From the NCBI RefSeq assembly GCF_036327475.1, contig NZ_CP132913.1, positions 682,001 to 746,000 on the forward strand: 64,000 bases of DNA, in the 5' to 3' direction. Origin of the DNA: G036327475 sp036327475. GTDB taxonomy: Bacteria; Pseudomonadota; Gammaproteobacteria; Enterobacterales; Enterobacteriaceae. Below, one piece after another: positions 13,651 to 23,740 of the stretch; the stretch's first letter is position 1; every line of letters starts with the position of its first letter. The notes below the pieces were generated by a model. That model had not been told where the DNA came from. It was given only the letters and a program-made list of their open reading frames with translations, and made no database searches. A program made the position numbers and the translations under genes.

Positions 13651-15924
13651 TTAGTGCACCACCCCCTCGGCCTTATGTTTTTGTGCGCTAAGGAACTGGT
13701 ATTTGAGTGTTTGACTCTCTTTGTCCAGTTCCACCCGCACAGAGCCGCCATCCACCAGCGAACCAAACAATAGCTCATTGGCCAATGGTTTTTTCAGGTT
13801 CTCCTGTATGACGCGAGCCATCGGACGAGCACCCATGGCTTTATCGTAGCCTTTGTCGCTGAGCCAGTTGCGCGCGTCGTCGCTGACCTCCAGTGAAACA
13901 CCCTTGGCATCCAGCTGCGCTTGAAGCTCGACGATAAATTTGTCGACTACCTGCTGAATAACCTCGCTGGAGAGGTGGTTAAACCAAATCACATTATCAA
14001 GACGATTACGAAATTCCGGCGTAAACACCTTCTTTATCTCCGACATGGCATCCGTGCTGTTGTCCTGCTGAATCAATCCTATCGACTGGCGCTGGGTTTC
14101 CTGCACACCGGCGTTTGTGCTCATCACCAGTATCACATTACGAAAATCCGCCTTGCGGCCATTATTGTCGGTTAGCGTACCGTTGTCCATCACCTGCAGG
14201 AGCAGATTGAAAACATCCGGATCAGCTTTTTCGATTTCATCAAGCAGCAGCACGGAGTGGGGATGCTTCAGTACAGCATCGGTTAACAGGCCGCCCTGAT
14301 CGTACCCGACATAGCCGGGAGGCGCGCCAATCAGGCGGCTAACGGTGTGTCTCTCCATATATTCAGACATGTCGAAGCGCAGCAGCTCAATATCTAACGC
14401 CTTAGCCAACTGCACCGTCACCTCGGTTTTGCCGACGCCCGTAGGACCGGCAAACAGGAAAGATCCCACCGGTTTATGCTTCTGCCCCAGCCCAGCGCGG
14501 CTCATTTTGATCGCCTCGGTCAGCACCTCGATGGCTTTGTCCTGACCAAAAACCAGCATCTTCAGCCGGTCACCCAGATTTTTCAGCAGGTCGCGATCGC
14601 TCGCTGAAACCGTTTTTTCTGGAATACGGGCAATACGCGCCACCACCAACTCGATATCCGCCACGTTGACGGTCTTTTTACGTTTACTGACAGGCATCAG
14701 TCGACTACGCGCACCAGCCTCATCGATGACATCGATAGCTTTGTCCGGAAGGTGGCGGTCGTTAATGTATCTCACCGCCAGCTCTACCGCTGCCCTCACC
14801 GCCTTGGCGGTGTAGCGCACGTCGTGGTGGGCTTCATATTTTGTTTTCAGCCCAGTCAGGATACGCACCGTTTCCTCCACCGTCGGTTCCATAATGTCTA
14901 TCTTCTGGAAACGACGCGCTAGAGCGCGATCTTTTTCAAAAATATTGCTGAATTCTTGGTAGGTAGTAGAGCCCATTACGCGGATTTTGCCGCTGGATAG
15001 CAACGGTTTGATCAGGTTGGCGGCATCCACCTGTCCCCCTGAAGCCGCGCCGGCGCCGATGATTGTGTGGATTTCATCGATAAACAGAATGCTGTTCTGG
15101 TTCTGCTCAAGCTGTTTGAGCAGGACTTTGAACCGTTTTTCGAAATCGCCGCGATACTTGGTGCCGGCCAGCAATGAACCGATATCCAGGGAGTAAATGG
15201 TGCAATCAGCGATCACCTCGTGCACTTTGCTGCGCACGATTCGCCAGGCCAGACCTTCCGCGATAGCGGTTTTACCCACTCCGGATTCACCTACCAGCAG
15301 CGGGTTGTTTTTCCGACGGCGACACAGGACCTGAATGGCGCGCTCCAGCTCACGATCGCGGCCAATCAACGGGTCGATGCCGCCGACACGCGCTAGTTGA
15401 TTAAGGTTTGTGGTGAAGTTTTCCATACGCTCCTCTCCGCCTGACTGCTCTTCGTTGACCGGCGTTTCAGGCTCGGGTACTTGCGTTTCGTCTTTACGCG
15501 TACCGTGTGAGATAAAATTCACCACATCCAGCCGGCTGACGTCATGCTTGCGCAGCAAATAGGCCGCCTGGGATTCCTGCTCGCTGAAAATCGCTACCAG
15601 TACGTTGGCGCCGGACACTTCGCTACGCCCAGACGACTGGACATGGAACACTGCGCGCTGCAATACGCGCTGAAAACTGAGCGTGGGCTGCGTTTCGCGC
15701 TCTTCATCACTTGCTGGTAAGGTCGGTGTAGTTTGTTCGATAAAGGCTTCCAACTCCTGGCGCAGAGCCACCAAATCGACCGTGCACGCCTCAAGCGCTT
15801 CACGCGCTGCAGGGTTGCTGAGCAGGGCAAGCAGCAAATGTTCCACGGTCATAAATTCATGCCGGTGCTCACGCGCTCTGGCGAAAGCCATGTTTAAACT
15901 GAGTTCCAGTTCTTGATTGAGCAT
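13651..15924 (-). CDS. clpA: ClpA, ATPase subunit of ClpAP protease
   Basis: 757 residues, one fewer than E. coli. An N-domain of about 140 residues docks ClpS. AAA+ module D1 has Walker A GESGVGKT near residue 212 and the [11 protein letters not shown] region. Module D2 has Walker A GPTGVGKT near residue 490 and the [11 protein letters not shown] and [13 protein letters not shown] loops. An internal IGLIQQD tripeptide-type loop for ClpP docking is present. It unfolds substrates and feeds them to ClpP. A GTG lies 6 nt upstream in frame, but GGGGAGG is best spaced for the ATG at 15924, which also gives the conserved [11 protein letters not shown] start. It follows clpS with a 27-bp gap. Confidence 0.97.
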   Translation of the reverse strand: MLNQELELSLNMAFARAREHRHEFMTVEHLLLALLSNPAAREALEACTVDLVALRQELEAFIEQTTPTLPASDEERETQPTLSFQRVLQRAVFHVQSSGRSEVSGANVLVAIFSEQESQAAYLLRKHDVSRLDVVNFISHGTRKDETQVPEPETPVNEEQSGGEERMENFTTNLNQLARVGGIDPLIGRDRELERAIQVLCRRRKNNPLLVGESGVGKTAIAEGLAWRIVRSKVHEVIADCTIYSLDIGSLLAGTKYRGDFEKRFKVLLKQLEQNQNSILFIDEIHTIIGAGAASGGQVDAANLIKPLLSSGKIRVMGSTTYQEFSNIFEKDRALARRFQKIDIMEPTVEETVRILTGLKTKYEAHHDVRYTAKAVRAAVELAVRYINDRHLPDKAIDVIDEAGARSRLMPVSKRKKTVNVADIELVVARIARIPEKTVSASDRDLLKNLGDRLKMLVFGQDKAIEVLTEAIKMSRAGLGQKHKPVGSFLFAGPTGVGKTEVTVQLAKALDIELLRFDMSEYMERHTVSRLIGAPPGYVGYDQGGLLTDAVLKHPHSVLLLDEIEKADPDVFNLLLQVMDNGTLTDNNGRKADFRNVILVMSTNAGVQETQRQSIGLIQQDNSTDAMSEIKKVFTPEFRNRLDNVIWFNHLSSEVIQQVVDKFIVELQAQLDAKGVSLEVSDDARNWLSDKGYDKAMGARPMARVIQENLKKPLANELLFGSLVDGGSVRVELDKESQTLKYQFLSAQKHKAEGVVH

Positions 15925-15951
15925 TGGCACCTCCCCAAATAGATTGCCCTT

Positions 15952-16272
15952 TCAGGCTTTTTCCAGCGTACAAAGCAATGGGTGCTTGTTTTCCCGAGCA
16001 TAGCGGTTGACGTGAACCGCTTTGGTTTCTGCGACCTCGGCGGTATAGATACCGCAAACGGCCTTTCCCTGAAAATGCACCTTAAGCATCAGTTGCGCTG
16101 CACGTTTAACATCATAAAAAAAGAACTTTTGCAATACGTCAATAACAAATTCCATTGGAGTATATTCGTCATTGATAAGTATAACTTTATACATAGACGG
16201 GGGTTGTACCGCGTCTTTTACCTGCTTTTCAGCTGGATGGCGCTTATCCAACCTGTCGCTTGTCTTACCCAT
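15952..16272 (-). CDS. clpS: ClpS, adaptor for ClpAP (N-end rule)
   Basis: 106 residues, complete. The conserved core includes [20 protein letters not shown] and [17 protein letters not shown], with the acidic and hydrophobic pocket residues that bind N-terminal Leu, Phe, Tyr and Trp. It is carried with clpA. The enzyme that generates many of its substrates, Aat, is a pseudogene 3 kb away, so its remaining clients must be proteins whose N-terminus is exposed by other cleavage. Confidence 0.95.
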   Translation of the reverse strand: MGKTSDRLDKRHPAEKQVKDAVQPPSMYKVILINDEYTPMEFVIDVLQKFFFYDVKRAAQLMLKVHFQGKAVCGIYTAEVAETKAVHVNRYARENKHPLLCTLEKA

Positions 16273-16582
16273 AGTGTTGTTCCAACGCTAAACCATCACC
16301 GCTGCGCTAGAGCAGCCCCTTTCTTTCATCTTACCATTGGATAATCAAAATAGCCGCTGATAGCGTCAGGATTTTGTCCGGGTATGCCGGCAACAGTCTG
16401 GAAAAACGGGTTAAAGCGTTAATTGTTTCAAAGTTTAGCCAACTCTTGAGCCTTCGCTTGAACTCTTATCGTTATCCTCTAGAGTGTAAGTGTAGAGGCA
16501 TAAGCTGACGCAGGTAATCAGCCGCTTACGACGTTAACTATCCTCTATCACATAAAACTTCGGTTGTGAGGGATGTAGAAAC
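16273..16582. other. clpS-cspD intergenic region
   Basis: 310 bp between divergent clpS and the broken cspD. It presumably holds the clpSA promoter. A long AT-rich leader ahead of cspD is typical of the cold-shock family. I could not assign elements with confidence. Confidence 0.4.
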
Positions 16583-16796
16583 ATGGAGACGGGTAAAGTT
16601 AAATGGTTCAATAACGCTAAAGGCTTTGATCTGCCCGAAAACGACGGCGAGGATATCTTGCGCACTATTCAACGATCCAGAGGGACGGTTATCGGACGCT
16701 GAAAACAAGGCAAGTCGTCAGATTCTAGGTTCATCAGGGGTCAAAAGGAACTGTGCAAGCCTGATTGTGTCTGCTGAAGCTAAGACTGTTGCTTAA
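16583..16796 (+). pseudogene. cspD: Broken cspD (cold-shock-like replication inhibitor)
   Basis: METGKVKWFNNAKGFDLPEN matches the CspD N-terminus including most of RNP1. The frame is then disturbed: DGEDILRTIQRSRGTVI leads to a stop, while a shifted frame carries the rest (HQGSKGTVQA-like) to a stop at 16796. The aromatic FGF of the RNA-binding motif reads FDL. The length is near normal, so a few small indels inactivated it. It is adjacent to clpS as in E. coli. Confidence 0.88.
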
Positions 16797-16800
16797 TAAC

Positions 16801-16821
16801 GCGCCTCGCAATTGAAGGCGC
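16801..16821 (+). terminator. Small hairpin after cspD
   Basis: GCGCCT-CGCAATTGA-AGGCGC follows the cspD stop by 4 bp. There is no T-run after it, so it is at best a degraded terminator. Confidence 0.35.
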
Positions 16822-17022
16822 GAATAAGCCTGCATGACATTAAATTATAACACTTTTCTTTTACGACGCAAGTTTTAATTATGTGATAAATCCCCTAGCG
16901 CGACGCCATCACTGCCCCCTTACATGGCTCTCGTGGAGAGTGGAGTGTTTTTCACAGTACTGCCCTTTACAGCGCCGGCGCTTTTCGCTAGTGTGTGGCG
17001 GTCCGTCGCCTCACGGCGACAC

Positions 17023-17062
17023 GAGGAAGTGGTCTGTTCATGGAGGAAGTGGTCTGTTCATG
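17023..17062. repeat. 20-bp perfect tandem duplication at the lysO start
   Basis: GAGGAAGTGGTCTGTTCATG occurs at 17023-17042 and again at 17043-17062. The second copy supplies the ATG of the lysO remnant, and each copy contains GAGGA before an ATG, so the ribosome-binding site and start were duplicated together. Confidence 0.9.
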
Positions 17063-17480
17063 TATGCCGGTCTGTGGCCTATTCTCATGATTATCGGCTA
17101 TCGACTGTCCCGTCCGCTGGCTACAAGGACGTGAACCGCACACTAAGCGCCATAGTGTACGTTATCCTGTTTTTGATGGGCATCAAACTTGGTGCTTTCT
17201 CCAATCTCGCCGGCAACGTGCTGCGGATGGGCGTAATTACCGCTGTCAGCGCCCTATGTATTCTGGTGATGAATGCGCTGGCGTTGGCAGCGCTGGGAAC
17301 TCTTGCTCTGGCCCGCTGCTCTCGCGCTGGCGTATGGCTCTCGACTTGCTCAAGCTTTGCGGCGTGGTGATCGTCGGCTTCGCGCTCGGTCTCACACATT
17401 GGTCTGAGTGCAGCCTGGCGACCCAGGTCAGCGAGCTGTTGCTGATCTTGTGGCTTAAGCTCACTGCTGCGCGAGCTTAA
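17060..17480 (+). pseudogene. lysO: Broken and truncated lysO (lysine exporter, ybjE)
   Basis: Pieces match the N-terminal half of YbjE: MYAGLWPIL, then NRTLSAIVYVILFLMGIKLG, then WRMALDLLKLCGVVIVGFAL in a shifted frame. The C-terminal half (normally another about 150 residues) is missing, and artP sequence follows directly. The intact protein is an inner-membrane L-lysine exporter. Confidence 0.8.
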
Positions 17481-17511
17481 TCTGCGGAAATGCCCCGCGA
17501 AGGTGGACTAG

Positions 17512-17958
17512 ATATCGCTAGTAATCATTTCGACTTTCGCCGCACGTCGGGCGTGATTTTGTACGCGCACTGCGCCAAAATGTCGGCATAGTTTTTCATA
17601 CCATCTGTGGCCACATCTGACGGCGCACCAGATCTGACTGAAGCCCCTCGCCGGGTCCATGGTCTGGACCGTCCGGCGGCCAATTCCCGCGCAAATTGCT
17701 GGCGCGTCTGCGGTTGCGCCGCAGGTGCGGAAATCACCGCGCAAATCATTAGCGTCATGCGTGAGCTGGCGCAAGACCGGCATCATCCAGGTGGTCGTCA
17801 CCCATCGTTGAGGTGGCACGCGAGACCGCAAGCAGGTTGGCGTATATGGAAAACGGCCGCATTGTGGAACAGGGCGATGCCAGCCATTCCATGCAACCGA
17901 AAACCTCCGCGTTTGCGCAGTATCTATCGCATAATCTTTTTCGGGAATCACGCCAATG
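17512..17958 (+). pseudogene. artP: Broken artP (arginine ABC transporter ATPase)
   Basis: The start is lost. The remnant resumes at NHFDFRRT and then jumps to [16 protein letters not shown]. The following [24 protein letters not shown] part (H-loop) is in a shifted frame, and [20 protein letters not shown] is close to the end. Walker A, the signature and Walker B are deleted. The ending TGA overlaps the ATG of the next gene as ATGA, a trace of the original operon coupling. Confidence 0.88.
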
Positions 17959-18543
17959 AAAAAGACCGTTATTTTCCGCTGATGGCCATTGTATCCACCG
18001 GCGTTAGCGCCGTGCAAACCGTGCGTTTCGCCATCGAAGTCACCTATGCACCGTTCGAGTTTGTTGGGACCTGTACGTTTACCAATCAGGCGTTTGATAA
18101 CCTGATCCCAAGCCCGCGCTTTCACCGCTTTGACGCCGTGATTTCCAGTATGGATATCACCTCGGATCGTCAAAAGCAGGCCGCGTTCACTCAGCCATAT
18201 TATGAAAATTCGGCGGTCTTTGTCGCCCAGAAAGGCAAATTCGCCAATTTGGCGTCCCTGGCCGGCAGACGCATCGGAATGCAAAACGGCTCCACTCATC
18301 AGAAATACCTGATGGATAAACACCCTGAAATAACCGCGGTGCCATACAACAGCTATCAGAACGCGTTCCTGGATCTGAAAAACGGCCGCCTGGACAATGT
18401 CTTCGGCGATACCGCCGTGGTGAAAATGGCTGATGCAGGACACCAGCTTGGCGACCATTTGCGAAAAGTGACCGATCAAGCCTATTTCGGCACCAGCTTC
18501 GATGTGGAGCTGGTAGATAAGTTCAATCAGGCGCTGGACAAGG
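17955..18543 (+). pseudogene. artJ: Broken artJ/artI (periplasmic arginine-binding protein)
   Basis: MKKTVIFR is followed by a stop, destroying the signal peptide. In the next frame a long piece reads VRFAIEVTYAPFEFVG, skips about 25 residues, then TCTFTNQAFDNLIPSPRF, FDAVISSMDIT, YYENSAVFVAQKGKF, IGMQNGSTHQKYLMDKHPE and VFGDTAVVKM. The last about 20 residues are deleted and artQ sequence follows. The long open frame is fortuitous. Choosing between artI and artJ is not possible with confidence. Confidence 0.85.
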
Positions 18544-19150
18544 TCTGCCAGGCCGCAGGCACGATCCTCGGCCTGGCGCTGTGCGCGCTGATCATTGGTC
18601 TACCTTGGCCACGAGCTTTGCCGCGCTGGAATCGGCGCGCTGGTGCTGGCTTGCGTTGAGTGGGACAGCGCTGGTCACGTTGTTGCGCGGTCTGCCGGAA
18701 ATCCTGGTGGTGCTGTTTATCTACTTTGTCGCCCCGCAGCTGTTGGTGAGGCTGGCAGATGGCGTTACCTTGTCTTGGGGTCATTGCACGTCTCACTCGC
18801 GCTGTCCATTGACAACTTCGATGTCAGTCCTTTTCTCTGTTGCATCATCGCGCTGGAGCTACTGTACGCCGCCTACGCGCGCAGGCCCTGCGCATCGCGT
18901 TGAAAGTCCAAGCCATTGCTCGTGGTCAGCGGAAGTCGGGGTAGGCGCTGTGACATGAGTGTTGAAGGACACGGCGCTGGTGTCGCTGATTGGCGTTAAC
19001 GATCTGGTGCTGCAAAACCAAAAGTACCGTTAGCTTTACGCAACAGCCGTTACCTGGTATCTGTTGACGACAGGGTCTACTTGGTGATTACGCTGTTTAG
19101 CCGAGCCTTCTGCGCGCCCGCAAACGGCGCGCCACGCGATTTGACAAGAG
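18544..19150 (+). pseudogene. artQ: Broken artQ (arginine ABC permease)
   Basis: Fragments [15 protein letters not shown], then [59 protein letters not shown] and LKDTALVSLIGVNDLVLQ follow ArtQ in order but in different frames. Several stops are present and the EAA loop region is damaged. Confidence 0.86.
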
Positions 19151-19158
19151 GGCATCTT

Positions 19159-19650
19159 GATGGTCGGTTATTTGCTGGCGCTGTTTGTTTACCCTGATCC
19201 CCTCGCTGCGTACCTTGATGCTCTCGCTGCTGGTGACGGGCATACCACGCTATTTACCTGCGCGACGCTGCTGGTGCAAATTTTCCTTATCTATTGTGGA
19301 CCTGGCCAGTTCACTTCCTTGCGTGATATCCCCTTGCTCTGGTCGCTACTGCCACAGCATTGGTTATGTGCCAAGATGGCGCTGGCGCTTAACAGCGCAG
19401 CCTACAACACGCAATTGTTTCCGATGCGCGCCATTCCTGATAGTCAGCGGCAGTCCTGTGCGGTGCTGGACATGAGTGGGTTCCAGTCGTTGCGGCTGCT
19501 GATGCCGTTTGTCATCAAGCAGGCCCTCCCCTCTTACTCCAACGAAGTGGTGCTGGTGTTCAAAAGCACCTCGCTGGCTCTATACCATCATCCTGATAAA
19601 CATGATGGGGTAGAGTCAACTGCTTTATGGCCGAACCTATGACGTACCGG
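19159..19650 (+). pseudogene. artM: Broken artM (arginine ABC permease)
   Basis: It keeps a long frame with TLFTCATLLVQIFLIYCGPG, LNSAAYNTQLF, RAIPDSQRQSCAVLDM and SYSNEVVLVFKSTSLA. The N-terminal helix region is deleted. A frameshift after STSLA moves the end (VMGYSQLLYGRTYDV) out of frame. It is the last gene of the dead art operon and converges with rlmC. Confidence 0.86.
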
Positions 19651-19651
19651 C

Positions 19652-20460
19652 GTTGTCGCGCGGCGCTCCAGCAACACCAGCGTTTCATAATTGGCGGTAT
19701 GATGAAACATATCAAGAAGAAACACGTCAAATAGCCGGACGCGGCACACCCGGTAATCCTCCAGCTCGCCGAGATCCTGCACCAGCGTCGCGACCTGGCA
19801 GCTAGAGTACAAAATCCAGCACTGTGCCGTTTTGCACGACAAATTAGGTGGAACCAGTGCCTAAGGACCTGCTCCTCAACCCTCATTAATGTGCCGACTG
19901 GCACGCGCTGGCGATGACCTCCGTGCTAATTTCAATATCGGTCATCTGCATGTCGGGACGGCAAAGATGCAGACCGAGCCGCCCACGCCGAGAAACAGTT
20001 CCCAAATCCGTGGCACCAGCAGCGCGGTGACCCAATCACGGGCGGTAGCCGTACAGGCCGGCGGCAACCGTGGAGTTAGCCTGAAAGAAGCTCTTAGGCC
20101 TATACAGCGGCACCTGGTTAAGCCGCTCCTCCAGCGCTTGGTCAAACGTCAGCACGATTTCACCGATCTCCTTCGAGGATCGCTATCTGTACCGACTGTG
20201 GGTTGACTGAAATGACTCGCAGCTGTGGCAAGCGCGCCTGTAGCCAGGGAAAGGTCACGTGCAATAGCCAGGGAAAGGTCACGTGCAATTGCGCCAGCTT
20301 GACCTCGGAACACAGCGCAAAGCGCAGCATTATCGCGCCATCATGGCAGCTCTCGGTCAACAGAAAAATTTCAGTTTGCCGCGCCGACGCGCGACATGGT
20401 AAGGCGATGGCAAACATACCTCGCCACACCGTTATTTTTCAAATGCCCATCCAAGCATAA
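19652..20460 (-). pseudogene. rlmC: Broken rlmC (23S rRNA m5U747 methyltransferase)
   Basis: Pieces are [72 protein letters not shown] (SAM-binding motif LFCGVGGF decayed) and, at the end, DMFHHTANYETLVLLERR. About 800 nt remain of about 1,130, with shifts and a stop. It contains a 24-bp in-frame duplication (20241-20288) that repeats eight residues. The location between art and pot genes is as in E. coli. Confidence 0.86.
20241..20288. repeat. 24-bp perfect tandem duplication inside rlmC
   Basis: The unit TAGCCAGGGAAAGGTCACGT plus GCAA is present at 20241-20264 and 20265-20288. On the minus strand it duplicates the peptide HVTFPWL within the pseudogene. Confidence 0.9.
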
Positions 20461-20840
20461 ACTTGAATCAGAAACGGGGTCCAGGATGGTAAAATAACCA
20501 AAATATTACGCGTCAATGCCTGATTGTGCGCCGCCGACTAGGTCATGGGATAGCCCAGCAGCAAGCAAAAGAAGGTCGACACCGCCGCGACCCGCAGAGA
20601 TTGCAGATAGGCTTCGATGTAGAGCGAATCTCCAGAAGCTGCATGAAATTGGCAAGGTTGAGCGAAACGATCAGCATACCGTCAGACTGATTTGACAATC
20701 AAAACGGAAACAGCGGCGGCAACATATGCGAGGAGAATCATCGCCTTGCGAACGTGTACCATCTGTAAGCGCGTCAAGAGGTCGGGCATCACCACGCGCC
20801 GCGCGCCGCCGATCGGCGATTTAGGGTTAGCATTGGACAT
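20440..20840 (-). pseudogene. potH: Broken potH (putrescine ABC permease), N-terminal part only
   Basis: From the ATG at 20840 the frame gives MSNANPKSPIGGARR and LLTRLQMVHVRKAMILLAY. Further on, AYLQSLRVAAVSTFFCLLLG and ALTRNILVILPSWTPFLIQV match the middle of PotH, followed by YAWMGI and then rlmC. The C-terminal half of PotH, all of potI and ybjO are gone. Confidence 0.8.
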
Positions 20841-20849
20841 ACAACCCCC

Positions 20850-21440
20850 CTATACGGCAAGGATAATACAACTATCCACACCCAGCACAGGTTTACCTGG
20901 TCGCCCCAGGCGGACGCGCCCCTGCGGTAACGGTGGGTATTGGTCAACTGGGCTGGATAATCTGCCCGCTGTTCAGGCGGATGTGGTAAAGGACAAATCT
21001 CCCAGATAGGTGATATTGATCACTTCCATGACGGCGAAATTGCAGGCATCCGTTAACACACTATCCATCATAATTTTTCCGGCCACAGCGACACGTGAAG
21101 CGGCACACCATCCACTACCGACTGAACCGGCTGTTAGGGTGCTCATAAATTCTCATGGCGATATACCATCATTACTTCTTCCTGATCGTTGGTGACCATG
21201 ACGCAAGTCACGCCAACCCGCGCAAGAATATCCACCACTTCCAGCTGCATGCGATCGCGCAGTTTCTTATCCAGCATCCAGCGCGCCAATCGGTTCATCC
21301 GGTTAGCGGTAATGCAACACGTTATGGCAGTAAAATAGGCGGAATGCGGTAGCCACGATCGCGAGCCAGTGGGGTTGTAGCTACGGCAAAGCAATGTGCG
21401 GGCGTCGTGGTGATGGCCATGACGCAGCAAACCATTAGAA
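20850..21440 (-). pseudogene. potG: Broken potG (putrescine ABC ATPase)
   Basis: LDKKLRDRMQLEVVDILARV then GVTCVMVTNDQEEVMM match PotG after Walker B, with the H-loop histidine of VTHDQEE changed to Asn. The C-terminal regulatory part appears as CNFAVMEVINITYLGDLS with later VDSCIILAV. The N-terminal half including Walker A is missing. Confidence 0.82.
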
Positions 21441-21474
21441 TACCGGGCGCGCGGATCCGAGACGACTTAATGAA

Positions 21475-21933
21475 TCACTGACGCTGAGGGGCATGGCGTC
21501 GCTGTCGTCCTTTTGCTCATAAATAATAGATTGTTGGCGCGTGCCTCCATAATCCGTATGGAAATCTACTCCTCCGCCTGCTGCATGAAGTGGCAAAACT
21601 GGCCGAGGGTCACCTCATCAGCGCTAACTAGGGCCTGGCAGGCCACAAGTTTTGGCAAGTTGTCATCTTGAATCTCGATGAATGCTTTCACCGTTAGCGA
21701 ACTGGCGTTGTTCTGGCTCAAATCCCCATCCGGGAGATAAGGGTCGTCAGCCGTACCTCCGCCATCAAGGCAAGATGACATTGTCAACCAGATCGACCTT
21801 GGCATCAACATACCGTCGAAATTCTACATATGCGGCAAGTGCAACGCCTAGCAAGAGTCACATTCATAGAATGATAAATTCAACTTCCCCAGCCAGCTCC
21901 TCAATCCAGATCCGGTGAAACAAGTGAATCCAT
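21475..21933 (-). pseudogene. ybjN: Broken ybjN
   Basis: The start MDSLVSPDLD at 21933 runs into a stop. After frameshifts come AKVDLVDNVIL and then NASSLTVKAFIEIQDDNLPK, LVACQALVSADEVTLGQF and HFMQQAEE, matching YbjN closely. In E. coli ybjN precedes potF; potF is entirely absent here. YbjN influences motility and stress traits in enterobacteria. Confidence 0.85.
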
Positions 21934-21948
21934 GTAAGGCCGTTCTCT

Positions 21949-21984
21949 AGTATGAAGCTGAGCATAAGTATGAAGCTGAGCATA
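21949..21984. repeat. 18-bp perfect tandem duplication
   Basis: AGTATGAAGCTGAGCATA is repeated back to back at 21949-21966 and 21967-21984, directly upstream of the ybjN remnant. Confidence 0.9.
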
Positions 21985-22819
21985 ACTTACGGAATAATAA
22001 ATAGTAGCCTATGATTACATGTATCGGAGATTGACGACAACGAGATCGATTTTTAATCAATCCCAAGGCGCGCGGCGGTGGACAACGCCACGCGAGCCGA
22101 TTTTATCCGACAAGCGTGGTATTTTAGTTTATCAGCGGGGTCGAGCGGTGGGCAGACTTCAGTAGTGGATCATCAGTGTGATGATATCGTCGCAGTTTCT
22201 ATGACCTCCAACCCCGGTGACGCATTCATCCCATGATCAACGACTCCGCCTTATGGCCTTTGCCTGAGCGACTTCACGCAGCCGGCGGCAGGAGAGCAGG
22301 GTCCACATCGCGAGAGAGAATGTCTAGTTTCATACTTTAACCTAGATAAAACACAATCCCACACCAGCGATAGTCGAGAAAAGATTCGGGCGGCGCCTGT
22401 GGCTCACGCCCACGGGGGTCCGCTTGACGCCAAAGATTAGCTACGACTATGAGAGGTAATTTCTGCTTTTACCCGTTTGGGGAAGCATAGTAAATCGCGG
22501 AAAAATAGCGGCGTACGTTGCTCTTGCATGGTTATATTGCGGTCATTTTCGAACCTCCGAGTTGTCCTTATTGTATTCGCGCCAAATTGTTAGGTTTTTG
22601 TTGATCAAAGTCATATTGGTGGTTACACCTGTTTTGGAGCCCATGCCAAGGAGAATCTGAGCTTGTACCCATCCTAACACCGGCTACCTACCGTCCACCT
22701 GTGTGGTATTTTGATCCAGCAGGACGTTAGTACTTTAATAGGCTAGATGATGCTTCGGCGTCCCAGCGAAGTAGCAACTCGGCGCGCTAAAATCGCACCA
22801 GAACACAGCGCTAACAGAT
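21985..22819. other. Gene-free stretch where rimK, nfsA and grxA would lie
   Basis: By comparison with E. coli this interval should hold rimK, nfsA, ybjC and grxA. I could not recognise any of them. If remnants exist they are too eroded to name by eye. No repeats or RNA genes were seen. Confidence 0.4.
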
Positions 22820-23070
22820 AAGTCAGCTGATGTCACGGGCTATATAGCCGGTCGTGACGCCGATATTGAACAGCAGCCAACAGACCGTCGCAGCCAGCAA
22901 TGCGCCGAGTGTACCGAACAGAATTTCCTGCCGTGGTCCTCTGCCGCCAAGGATACCGGAGCGGTTTTTGACTGATGAAAATAAGCAGAAAAACTAGCGA
23001 GCTGACCGCAGTACCTGCGTTGGTGGCAATAATGCCTGCTTCCAAAAAAGCAAGCGACACGGGTAAAGGA
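22820..23070 (-). pseudogene. ybjM: Possible ybjM remnant (small membrane protein)
   Basis: Minus-strand pieces such as GPRQEILFGTLGALLAATVC and SSLVFLLIFIS are hydrophobic and weakly resemble YbjM (RREVLKPLFGAMLAAP). The main support is position: grxA-ybjM-ybjL-rybB is the order expected in this orientation, and the rybB-like sequence lies 0.6 kb further on. Identification is tentative. Confidence 0.35.
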
Positions 23071-23622
23071 GGCAGAAATCCCGGTATGTTACACCCATCT
23101 AGCTTTCAGTGGCATTCATGCGCCTGTATGCGCGTCGCAGCAAGTAACGTCACTGTAGGTCAGACAAGCTTGACCTCTGAGATTGGCCAAGCAAATTTAA
23201 CGATTAACTTAAAATATATCAATGAAATATCGGTTATGCGTTCGGGCAAATCCAGTCATATTTTTGTTGTGATATGCTGTTAGTGATTTAAACCCGATGG
23301 TTCAACGCCAACAACGCCGGTGCTATTTCCTGCGATGTCCCTGTGATTATTTTACGGGCTATCACCCTTTCACCCTTCAGTCAGGTTCAGTTACCTTGTC
23401 AAACGAGGAGCGCGGCAGCTGCCAAACGCCGTGGCAACAACGTTACGCAAGCGTCACCCTCAGAAGCGGGTCAGGGGTATTTGCTGTTAGGCCGCGCTGG
23501 CGATGTAGGGCTCGAGAGATCCCGCCGACAAGTTTAGGCCGATAGCGGCCGCTTTTTAAGTAGCCGATGATAGTTGACCCGCGACATGCGGGCTGCACAC
23601 GGAGAGTAAATTGGCGACGGCA
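23071..23622. other. Gene-free stretch where ybjL would lie
   Basis: About 550 bp between the ybjM-like and rybB-like remnants. Short open frames exist, but none resembles the 560-residue YbjL transporter expected here. The gene seems largely deleted. Confidence 0.4.
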
Positions 23623-23648
23623 GAACTTTGCCCCCACTTCCCAGTCCA
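23623..23648 (+). promoter_or_regulatory. Possible sigma-E promoter of the rybB relic
   Basis: GAACTT at 23623-23628 and TCCA at 23645-23648 are 16 bp apart. This resembles a sigma-E promoter (GGAACTT, about 16 bp, then TCNNA) just ahead of the rybB-like sequence. In E. coli rybB is sigma-E controlled. The -10 match is partial, so this is an inference from placement. Confidence 0.4.
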
Positions 23649-23652
23649 CCAT

Positions 23653-23740
23653 TTTACTTTTCTTTGATGTTTCCATGATGTTTCCATTTCGAGGAGCCTA
23701 GGCGTCCCGCCTATTAGCTTTAAGACGCTCTTATTCTTAT
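23653..23740 (+). ncRNA. rybB: Degraded RybB small RNA gene
   Basis: CTTTTCTTTGATGT at 23657-23670 is identical to the conserved 5' part of RybB. CCAT, TTCGAGGAGCC (E. coli TTGTGGAGCC) follows. Between them an 11-bp unit (GATGTTTCCAT) is duplicated at 23666-23687. The 3' terminator stem of RybB (around CATCAACC/GGTTGATG) is not conserved; a different small hairpin, TAGGCG-TCC-CGCCTA, stands at about 23699-23713. RybB is an Hfq-dependent sRNA that represses porin mRNAs under envelope stress. The loss of its terminator and the duplication suggest a dead gene, though expression cannot be excluded. Confidence 0.6.

Noticed and set aside
17508..18479. 323-codon minus-strand open frame
   Set aside because: Antisense shadow of the artP-artJ remnants; its peptide resembles no family and the plus strand explains the sequence.
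17607..18659. 350-codon plus-strand open frame
   Set aside because: It joins pieces of artP, artJ/I and artQ through deletions and has no proper start region; treated as three pseudogenes.
23297..23545. 82-codon plus-strand frame near the rybB relic
   Set aside because: No similarity to the expected YbjL or any other family that I recognise; probably chance.
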